Source: Catonia carolina | Lineage: Eukaryota > Arthropoda > Insecta > Hemiptera > Achilidae | Reading direction: 5' to 3' | NCBI GenBank assembly: GCA_035578175.1 | Contig: JAQMRL010000003.1 | Coordinates: forward strand, 25,634,172 to 25,698,171 | Length of the DNA stretch: 64,000 bases | Part shown: piece after piece, positions 51,401 through 62,600 of the stretch | How positions within the stretch are numbered: position 1 is the stretch's first letter | How the letters are laid out: each line of letters begins with the position of its first letter | The notes under the pieces: generated by a model | Seen by the model: only the letters and a program-made list of their open reading frames with translations | What the model was told of the DNA's origin: nothing | Databases searched by the model: none | Translations under genes and position numbers: made by a program

Positions 51401-54400
51401 ACTTGGAAGAGGGATAAAGAAGACAATGAAGAAACCTGTGTGTTGTTACAGCTGACAGAAATATCAATACTTGACAACAAAGTTAAAAATTTTCTTCAAA
51501 TGATCGGGATAGAAAACATCATATTATTCTTTCATTTAAGACTTAAATAAAATATTAACTAACTTGTGAAGAGTGCTAGAGCGGCAATCAGAAGAATTAG
51601 GATCAGATGGCATAAGGGGACCACCATTAGGTGCTCCATCCTGTGTCAGCAATTGGCCATTGTTAAATGATCTCAATAAATCGGATTCCAGCTGTGAGTT
51701 ACCATATATTGTTGAACCATCCAGGAATGATGAAACTTCATTCATCTGTTCTCTAGGACCTGTTGATTACAACAAATAAAAAAATATTAATGTAAAATTT
51801 TTAATTTAGTATTCAGGTAAGTTATACATCATATTAAAATATTATAACACTATAATCAAAATATAGAGATTTGTATGGACTCCAGCAAATAATTGAAGTT
51901 CATTTACTAAAAAGGAACTTGTAATATAAAAGTAATTTGGGTAATTTATTGCAGGTAATTATTTATTTTTAGTAGTTTGAAGATTCATTACATGAAGTAC
52001 ATATGATATTTATCTACATGGAGTAGAAAAAACTATTTTTGGCTGGCCTGATAGTATAGTGATATGCAAAACTGGCTTGTATCCCGAGGGTCCTGGGTTC
52101 AATTCCTGGTCAGGTTCAGCATTGTTTCATCTGTATATCACCTCATATCATTAGGCACACACTAGCCAAGGCTTATGTAGGTATAATCACTCAATGAATA
52201 AAAGAAAAAGAACATTTATTTTCTTAGGATGTGATGTCTCTTGTGTGCAATTATGAAATGCTGAAATTATTAAATTGAAAGTTTCAAAAGTTTACGTACA
52301 CTCTGAGGAAAATGCCGGTCAGTAAAGTGCAAATAAAGACCAGTTTAAAATTTAATCTCACTTTGATTCTCCCAGTTTTAATGTATTTTTCAGAGTTTTG
52401 GACTCTTGACTGCTCAGAAGATGTCAAGAATATAGGCTGTTGAGATGAGGTTTAAATATCTTCAGCAGAATCTATCATTGAGCAATAAGAGAAATATAGA
52501 TATAGATATGAACTTACTTAATTAGGCATCAGGAGTAATATAAATCATTCATTTGTTGTGGATGCCAGCCAATTGAACATCCAAACAAGTGTCTACTTAC
52601 AAACCTACCAGACAATGTGGTATCGGATGGCCTCGAAAGAGACTGGTATCCTAGCTTCTTTAAGAAATAGTAGATTACCAAGTTTATAGTTGGAATAAGA
52701 GAAGAGGCCTAATCAGAATTCTTTATGATGAAGGTAGTTTGAAGATAATCTAATAGGTAACCAAATTTTAAATCCCTAATTAACCTGTTGTACTATAATG
52801 CATCTAATCAATTAGCTCATTGAACTTTTTCTAAAACATGCAGCATTTTTTTGTCAAAAGTGCTCAGTACGCCAGACGCAGCAAAAATGTCTTTAACTGT
52901 TAGTTAGATTATATTCTTAAAGTGAATAACATAAAAAACCTTGATTCCTTATCTACCATGGTAAGAGTAGGAAGTTTTAAATTTTGATGTGAAAATTTTT
53001 AAAAAGATTTTAATTCACTGAAGATGTGTACAAGGTAAATGAAACCGCTATAAACATTGGTAAGTGTTTACTGTTACCGTATTCTGATAATTAGAAATAT
53101 ATATATGTTCTACTATCATTTTCGCGTCCGTACATTGACATTTTCCTATCAATCTGCAGTTCGAGTGTAATTTGGCGCCCGTATACGAACGCCAAATTAC
53201 AACCCTTAATAAAAATTTATTGTCACATGGTTTTTGGACGTAATTTTTTTAAACAAAAGTGCATTGTTACAGGCAACTATATTTATTTTTTGAGAATTTT
53301 ATTGTTAACTAGAAAGACATTATAAAAAATTTATCAATTTTGATACCGGACGCAAAATTGCGGTATTTTGAACAATTTTATACACCGTACCTTGGAGGTT
53401 TTCTCATCAGACTGCTCTAGCATCATCCGTACTTAATAATATACATATATTATGTATATTGTCACAAAGATGTCAATTTCTCATCTGCTATCAATTTCGC
53501 CTCCAACCATTAAGAAAGTAGATGAAACATGTTATAAATAAATATAGTACTGTGTTAAGAAAAACAACTTAAAACAGTAAAAAAACACATTTTTATTAAT
53601 AATTGAAATACAATTCTTTCAAAAACTCGTATTCACACACCAATTTACTTATCATTCGAATAATTTTTACCCGGGAGAAATTTCATATAACTAATATAAC
53701 TTTCTGTCTTCCTCCTTCACTGTGATAAATTTATCTTTCTCCTTTTCCTTTATGTCTTATTTCTTTACCATGAATTATATGTATTTCTCCTTCTCCTTTC
53801 TGTCTTATTTCTTCATCCTGGATTATTTGTCTTCTCCCTTCTCCTCTCTTTCTCCCTCCTTCACTGTGGTTTATTTGTCTTCCTCTTCTCCACTCTGTCT
53901 TCCTCTTCTTCTTTCTATCTTCCTCCTTCACCACAGCAGAGCATGCTTAATCTATCTATCGGATATCATAGGAACTAATTTATAAATAAGTGTGGAGGCT
54001 TACGCTATCTATTGGATTTCATTGGAACTAACTTAGAAATAGGTTTGCACGCTTACGCTATCTATCGGATTTCATTGGAACTAACTTTGCAATAGGTGTG
54101 GACGCATTGCATACACTAAGCTAGTTCCGATCAATTCCGGTAGATAGCGTGAGCATCCACACCTACTGCAAAGTTAGTTCCAATGGAATCCAATAGATAG
54201 CGTAAGCGTCTACACGTTATGCAAACTTGGTTCCAATGAAATCCGATAGACAGCGTGAGCATCCACTTCTATTGCCAACCTAGTTCCAATGGAATCCGAT
54301 AGATAGCTTAAGCGTCCGCACCTATTGCAAAGTTGGCTCCAATGAAATCCGATAGATAGCGCAGGCATGCTTCTGTTATGGTGAAGGAAAGACCGAGAGG

Positions 54401-57400
54401 ATAGGTAGGAATACAAATAAACCGCTGGGAAGGAGGAAAACAGAGAGGAGAAGGCGGAAGACAAATAAACCACGTTGATGGAAGGAAACCTTAAAGAAGA
54501 AAGGGGAAGACAAATAAACCTTGGTGAAGGAGAAAGACAGAATGGAAAAGAGGGTGACATGTAAACCACGGTAAAGGAGAAAGACAGAGAAGAGAAGGAG
54601 GAAGACAAATAAACCACGGTGAAGGAGGAAGATAGAAAGGAGAAGGGGAAGAAAAATAAACCGCGGTGAAGTAGGAAGACAGAGAGTAGAGGAAGACAAA
54701 TAAACCACGGTGAAGAAGGAAGACAGAGAGGAGAAGAGGAAGACAAATAAACTACGGTGAAAGAGGAAGACAGAAAGGAGAAGAAGGAGACAGGGATGAG
54801 AAGGAGGAAGGCAAATAAACCTCTGTGAAGGAGGAAGACAGAAAGGAGCAGGAGAATGACAAATCAACCGCAGTGAAGAAGGAAGACAGTAAGGAGAAGG
54901 GGAAGACAAATAAACCGCGGTGAAGGAGGAAGACAGTTATGAGAAGGAGGTAGACAATTAAACTTTGGTAAAGGAGGAAGGCTACCAGCGGGGTCACAGG
55001 TGGCGGATAGTGATCGGCCCTCAGATATGAGGGTTAGCTGCGAATATATTGAATAAGCAGTCCCCGACCAAGCAACGGCGATACTAGAGGGTATAGTGGG
55101 TATACCTTATAAAATACTGTACAAGCCCAAGGAAAGTATCGTGACATGGCGAGTATTGCCGCCATTAAATAAGCATATCCTAGAACACCGAGTGATTGCC
55201 GGTATAAGCAGTCACACCACTTATTGGCCAACGGTTTCGGGCGGATGAGCTGGTAGGTGGAAGGGCACTCTTTTGTCCTGAGATTGGGAAATCGGTCTCG
55301 AAGGCGGAGGAACCAAGGATTGGGTCAACGGCATAAGGATGCGGAAGGCAACGGGAAACCACTGCATTAAAGGTCCCTAAGGACATCCCCAGGACAATCT
55401 TTAGCATGATCGAGAACAGTCAAACCACGGCCCCTAGTCCCCGGCAGCCCTTTAATGGGCAGGGGGTGCTAAGAATCCCCGGGTCGATCATGAGAAAGAT
55501 AGCAACATGGAACGTTCGCAGTTTATTTGAAAGTGGAAAGACACATAACACGATCAGTGAGATGAAAAGACTCGAAATAGACATTCTCGGTATCAGCGAG
55601 ATGCGTTGGCCGGGAACAGGAGTGATTAGAATGGAAGATCACGATATATACTATTCCGGTAATGACGGTACGCGGCATTGGAATGGTGTGGGATTCCTGG
55701 TAAGGAGGGACATAAGCAGATCCATAAAGAGTTTTACTCCCATCTCGGACAGGGTATGCGTGCTGCAGATGAATACAACTCCTGTAGCGAGCAATCTTAT
55801 ACAGGTTTATGCCCCCACTTGTGATGGTTCTGATGACGAAGTAGAAACTTTTTACACCCACATCAAAAGAGCTTTGGAGTTGACAAAATCGTCAGAAGTT
55901 AATATAATTATGGGTGACTTTAATGCAAAGGTGGGTAAGGGTCGAAGAGAGGACGTTGTGGGAGATTATGGATTGGGTATGTCGAACGAACGAGGCGACC
56001 GACTGGTGCAGTTCTGTCAAGAAGAAAGCTTAATTGTAGCCAACACACATTTCAAACAACCCCCAAGGCGTCTATATACATGGATCTCTAATGCGGACAG
56101 AAATGTTCGCAATCAAGTAGATTATGTCCTTGTTAATAGAAGGTTCCGGAACACTGTACAGAAAGTCAAGACCTACCCTGGCGCAGATGTTTTTACGGAT
56201 CACGCACTATTAGCCGCCACTCTAAGACTTAAGTTAAAAAAGATCAAAACACCAAGATTAATACAACCCATAGATACAAGGAAGCTCTTAGACCCGACAA
56301 CAAGGACGGAATTGCAGGTGGAACTGACTTTAAGGTTGAACAGCATTAGTCGGCCGATAGATGAGAGTAACGTTGAAGACATGTGGAATCAAATTAAAAC
56401 GTCCGTGGTGGAGGTTAGTGGGAGTAAGCTGAAAAGTGGTAACACCAAGCACAAGAGTTGGATGACCGAAGATATCCTGAAATTAATGAACATCCGCAGA
56501 TCATATAAAAACAAAGACCCTATCAGATACAGAGACGCCCAAAAAGAAATTCGAAATAAGATTAGACAAGTAAAGCAAGAGTGTCTAATGGAGCAATGTA
56601 GAGAAATAGAACAGTTAGAGGCCAAACACGACTCATTTAATATGTATAAGAAAATTCGACAGACAGCTGGTCTATACAAAAGGAATAATAGTAGCATCCT
56701 TATGAATGAGCAACATCAGATTCTTGCTAGCACGGAAGAACAACTGCAAGAATGGAAGAGATATATCAAAAATCTCTTTGTGGATGATAGAAGCGTCTCA
56801 CATGATATTACTGCACATGACGGAGTGGATATCACTAAGGCAGAACTTTTACGCGCCATGTCGGGAGTAAGAAACGGAAAGGCACCGGGACCAGATGGTA
56901 TACAGATTGAGGTTTTGAAGACTCTGGAAGACGATGGACCTAATGCACTTCTGTTGGATTTGCTAAATTGTATATATAGGACAGGAATTATCCCCAAAGA
57001 CTGGCTCAAATCAACTTTTGTTGCACTACCAAAAAAGGCCAATAGCAAGTATTGCAAGGAATACAGAACAATAAGCTTAATGAGTCATGTGTTGAAGTTG
57101 TTCCTAAAAATCGTTCATTCAAGAATTTTTACCAAATGTGAAGAAAACATCGGCAGATCCCAGTTTGGTTTCAGGACTGGTTTCGGCACGAGGGAGGCGC
57201 TGTTTAGCATTCAGGTTCTTGTACAGAGATGTCGGGATGTGAATGTGGATGTATATGTCTGTTTTGTCGACTATGAGAAGGCGTTTGACACTGTTCAGCA
57301 TGAAAAGTTAATGGCTATACTGAAAGAGGTAGGTCTGGATGGGCGAGACATTCGGATAATAGCCAATCTGTACTGGAATCAGACAGCGGACATTAGAATT

Positions 57401-59571
57401 AACAACCAGACATCGGAAGAAATTCCTATTATGAGAGGAGTTAGACAGGGCTGCGTGCTCTCTCCACTTTTGTTTAATTTATATGCGGAGAAGATCTTCA
57501 GAGAAGCGGTGGAAGACAGAGCAGAGGGTATAATTGCCAATGGAATAGTCATTAACAATTTGAGATACGCTGATGACACAGTTCTGCTGGCAACGGACAG
57601 GGATGATTTGCAGGCGCTCCTACATTCAGTGACGGACCATAGCCAACAAATGGGTTTGAAAATAAACATAAAGAAAACCCAATGGATGGTGATCAGCAAG
57701 AACAAAAATATAGCTAATAACTTGGCAGATATTGTGATAGATGGGGACATAGTGCGAAGAGTGCAGGCATGCAAGTATTTGGGCTGCTGGGTGAACGAGG
57801 AGTGGGACTTGTCGCAGGAGATTAAATGCAGAATAGAGCAGGCGAGAACATCATTTAGGAAAATGCAAAGGGTACTAACAAGTAGAGAGTTAAAACTTGC
57901 GCTGCGAATACGCTTATTGCGCTGTTATGTGTTTAGCATTTTGTTCTATGGGATGGAAGCATGGACCCTCACAGAAGCAATGTGCAGGAGGATTGAGGCT
58001 TTCGAAATGTGGGCTTACCGCAGAATGTTGAGGATATCGTGGATGGACAGAGTGACGAATCAAGTGGTAATGCAGCGGCTAAACAAAGAAAAAGAAGTGC
58101 TTAATATCATAAAAAGAAGGAAATTAGAGTACTTTGCCCACGTGATGAGAAATCCGAAATATGGAATGCTGCATGTGATCATCCAGGGGAAGATAGAGGG
58201 GACGCGCGGCCCCGGACGTAGGAGAACGTCCTGGCTTAGGAACCTTCGCCAGTGGTACGGGGTGAGCACCACGACACTATTTCGGTTGGCTGTGGACAGA
58301 GTGAAGGTCATGCGACTGATCGCCAATGTTCTAGGAGGACACGGCACTTAAAGAAGAAGAAAGGAGGAAGACAGAAAGGAGTAGGAGAAAGACAAAAATC
58401 GCCGTGAAGGTGGAAGGCAGTTATGAGAAGGAGTTAGACAATTGAATTACAGTGAAAGAGGAAGTCAGAATGGAGAAGAGGAAGACAAATAAACCACAGT
58501 GAAGGAGGAAGACAGACAGGAAAATAGGAAGACAAATAAACCATGGGAAGGAGGAACACAGAAAGGAGAATGAGGTTGATAAAATTAACCATGGCGAAGG
58601 ACGAATACAGAGAGATTGGGAAGACAAATATACCGCAGTGAAGGAGGAAGACAGAAAGGAGAATAGGAAGCCAAATAAACCATGGTGAAGGAGGAAGACA
58701 GAAAGGAGAATAGGAAGGCAAATAAACCACTGTGAAGCAGGAGGACAGAAAGGAGAATGAGGAAAACAAATAAACCGGGGGTAAGGGGAAGACAGAAAGG
58801 AGACTTGACATCTTACTGAAGATGTCAAGAGAAGAATATCGCCCGGAACATGTGACCAAGTATTGATTCTGGTAGGGATGACACGTTTCATCACATGTTA
58901 TTATCTTCTACTTGTTCCCTAAGGTGAAATCTGCATTAAAAGGGACAAGGTTTGAGTCTGTGGAAGCTGTAAAAGAGAAAGCGGCACGTGTCCTGAAGGA
59001 GCTGACAGAAGATGACTTCCAGCACTGTTTCCAACAATGGAAAATTTGCATGAAGCGTTGTAGGGATATAGAAGGAGTGTGTATTGAAGGAGACAATAAG
59101 TGATTATGTATAAAATAAAAACTAAATTTTTTACAACATCAGTCTCGTTATTTAATAGCCACACCTCGTATGTTTTGATAGTAACAAATTAAGACAGCTG
59201 GACAAATATTATATTTATAAATTTAAAAATAAAAAGGAAAATTTAATGAACAGCCAGACAGACTTTGAAAACGACAAATTATTTCAAATTGTTACAAAGT
59301 CGCGATAAGATATAAAACAGGAACAAAATGGTTATACCATCATTTGACCAAATAATCACGCGTGGCATGGTTGTTGCAAAAGTTAAATAATTAAAGTGGT
59401 CTTCGATCACATTTGTTTTAAATGTTATATGTGTTTTATGTTTAGTGTAACAGTTTCTGATGATGTCTCCGAAAGAGATGGAAGATCTCGAATATATGTA
59501 ATAGGGTACTCTGAGGTGAGTGTTATATTTAATTAGTTTTGTTTTGGCTGTTAATTATTATATCATATATG

Positions 59572-59605
<34 letters not shown>

Positions 59606-62600
59606 CAATTCAAGAAAAAACCTTATGTATAATTTTCACTCTATAGAAGATTGTAAGCCTTCAAATAGAAAAGGTCACGAAAAATTTAATTTTAGTTGTG
59701 ATTATCTATACAGAAATCTCCATAACCTCAGCAGAACAGAACTAGAGCAGAACAGCAGTGATCTCTAAGATAATTAGACTACTAACAATGTGGTTTTAAT
59801 CAGTAATTACCAAGAAATATAATAGACAGTGTACATACCCAGAGTACAGCCAGTACGAGGTGCAGATGCTGAGCGTGCATAATCCTGGCAACGTGCATGA
59901 GTTGGGCCGTATATTGGATCTCCATCAGGTAGTCTTATTGGAAAACATTCTGGATGAAAATCACTGAATTCTACTCCACAACATTTTAATCTTTCATTCT
60001 TAAAACCTAAATTCAGATAAATCTTTTATTGATATAAACATTAATAAATTGTAAATAACCCAAATACATATAATAGAAGTATTAATTATCATTATAATGT
60101 TATATTAAAATAAAAAATTAAAACTACTGTCATCATTATTGTACTACTAAACCTTGAATACATAATCCAAGTAAATGTCTGTATAGGCAAATTACCTCAT
60201 GCAAGCATTGATGGGGCATGGTTGCGTTCGGGCGTATCTCCATCAGTTCAGATAATCAGATGAAGCATCTCTGGATTGTGAGGCGGAAGAGGACGATGCA
60301 GAACGTGCAATTAACTGCAGAAAATGGATACTGGAGAGGGAGGTTCTAGGGACCCTGCTGGGTTGCCAAATTCTCCCGAAAAGCTTAGAGATTTCATTAT
60401 TGCAGAAGAGGAAAGCTGGAAGGCCATTGAGTAGTTCATCCAGAAGGTGATGAAGAGCAGAGAAGCCCAGCTGTGTTAGTCTCAAAAGAAGTCATTCAAA
60501 AAAGAGGGTAAAATAGGTGGAAAGAAGAGGAATCAAGCTGAGATATTGTTATTCAGCTAATAAAGAACCACCAACTTGTTGTGAATTGCCTAATGGTGAT
60601 CCTGCGGCAAGTAGGGATGGGATAGAAAGGAACTGAGAGGTTTTGACGGATAGTTGGCTTCAGCAGAGCTCTGTAAACCCCAGGTGAAGGTTACCTACCT
60701 GGGTACCGGTAAATTCAGTTCCTCTCGTTAAAAAAATGTCTGTATAGGCAATCTACGTACAAATCAGTTTTTGTATTTAACTTTCTACCATGCAATAAAA
60801 GTTTAACACGTTAATTTTGTTAGAGTTGCATTATGCCACCTTAATCTTTTGTTTACATCAAGATAAAACTTATAACTAAATTTTAACAATATATCATTTT
60901 CTTACCTACCAATAATTTATTACCATTACTACTTGCTTACTTCAATAAGCAATGTCATCGAACCATTTGTATCAAATAATAAAAAATTTGCCTCAACGTT
61001 TAATTAGAAGTTTATATGTTTTTAAAACTATTTCCAAAAACTATTAAGAAAGGAATTCATCAACACTGTAAAAAAATGAACATGAAGGCTTTTTTATAAA
61101 CTCCATAAACCTTCAAGAGACTAATTGTACAGAATTCACTAACCCCAAAACAAATTCCTAAAACAACCCTTTAATAAACTCAAAATTGGTTGATATTTTT
61201 TTTTTAATCTTTTATATCTTACCTGTCATTTGTGGTGTTAAAGCAATATCATGAGCAATAAATTGCGCCCAAACGGCAGACATAGCAACCAGATGGGAAT
61301 GAGGATTATCATTCTGCCCATGGCCATGCACGACTAATGAAACTTCTCTGGCACTTGGAAGACGAATGCTGATGGTGAACATAAAAAAGAAGAAAATGAA
61401 ATTTTTAACTAATTCGTATTGTTAATCAAATTCATGTGCTATAAAGTGAAGGAGTTAGCAGTCAAACATCAAAAAATAAGGTATCTTCTTACTTTTTACC
61501 AGAAATTAGCAGTTGTTGAATAAGGATTATTTTTGAGGGAGTAAAAGTGGTTTTCAGCTACCCTGCACCCCACGGCTCGCCACTTTTATGTAATTTAGGA
61601 GTTTGCGTTTCCCTTCCATCAGTGGTGGTTGTACCAAAATATATTTTTAATTTTAGCATATTACGTATACATATTGTACGTATAGTCACTTCTTTTACCA
61701 AGGGTCAATTTGTTTCTTCTAGCATGTGCCACTCGGGGTGTTTTCTTCCTTTCGTCCCCTCCTTGATCTGTAATTTGTTACTACACAGGTAACTTGTGTA
61801 TCTGACCCTGGTAGTTTGGAGATGTTACAGTTCTATAATTTTAGTCATGTTTTTTTGTTGTAATTTAAATAGTCAATATATTAAATAAAAATAGAAGTAT
61901 GCATTATTTTTTGTGTAAAAAGAATTGGCACAATTATTTTTACCAATTATCATTACACAATGTTTTAATAAAATCCATACGTGGCTTAGGAAAATACCAT
62001 CATGAAGATGCCAAAGAAACAAGACAAAAACTAAAATTAGTGATTAGTAATTCTAAAAAATGGTAAACTCCACAAAAAACAAATCTGTAGGTTTAAGTTT
62101 GAGTTAATCATTTTTATGATGAGACATTTACAATAACAAACATAGTAAAGAACCTAACAGTGGATCAAGCAAAGTGGAGTAGCTTCTTCCTGAAGCTAAA
62201 CTAAAGAAAAGTACGAGTATACATACACAAAATTGTAATAGCATAAAATTACAATATTGTATTACTTAAACAGAATTTTCATATTCTCAAATGACCTCAA
62301 AACATAGCTATTGAAGCATGAATTTCTAAAAATATCTCCAGACCCAACAGAAATGTTTTTATTCAGATACCTCCAAAAGCCCACCTCTTCAAAAGCAATT
62401 ATTTTTAGATTCATCCCTGAAAGAAGCCAGTAGGTTATTCTGATTTCATCACAAACATAAATTACAAAAAAAAACTTAATTAAAAACCAAAATAAAATTG
62501 GTACATCAAATTAACATACTAACAATTGAGATGTTCCTCTAGGAAGGCTAATCCCATCTGCATAATCAGGTGGTAAGAACCTTAAATATCTAGTTCCAGC

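Larger units (their letters stand above)
49880..51430 (+). mobile_element. Older LINE fragment, interrupted by a younger LINE
   Basis: The left half has [18 protein letters not shown] and, at 50338, [10 protein letters not shown]. The right half begins at 51074 and continues [40 protein letters not shown] and PRGRPRLKW. The two halves join in frame when the insertion at 50375-51073 and one target copy are removed. Confidence 0.75.
53696..58810. mobile_element. Foldback-like composite of two tandem arrays in mirror order
   Basis: Left arm: an outer array of about 47-bp units (53696-53938, pyrimidine-rich), then an inner array of about 53-bp units (53945-54105). Right arm: the same inner unit reversed (about 54130-54365), then the outer unit reversed (54375-54980, resuming 58360-58810). 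The junction 'gcatgc...tctg' between arrays is conserved in both arms. The axis is near 54128. The layout resembles Drosophila FB elements. An RTE-like LINE splits the right outer array. Confidence 0.7.

Noticed and set aside
50839..51480. 213-codon frame on the - strand
   Set aside because: Antisense of two nested LINE fragments.
53722..54997. Long open frames rich in Ser/Leu/Phe on both strands
   Set aside because: They are read-through of the purine/pyrimidine minisatellite and not proteins.
59458..59500. Third hammerhead family ('ctgatgatgtctcc' region)
   Set aside because: No GAAA box with a consistent stem II and stem III could be placed; kept only as a possible Penelope-like tail.
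62518..62523. GTATGT as the donor of peroxidase exon 2
   Set aside because: It would put exon 3 out of frame; the GTTAGT overlapping it keeps the conserved reading frame.
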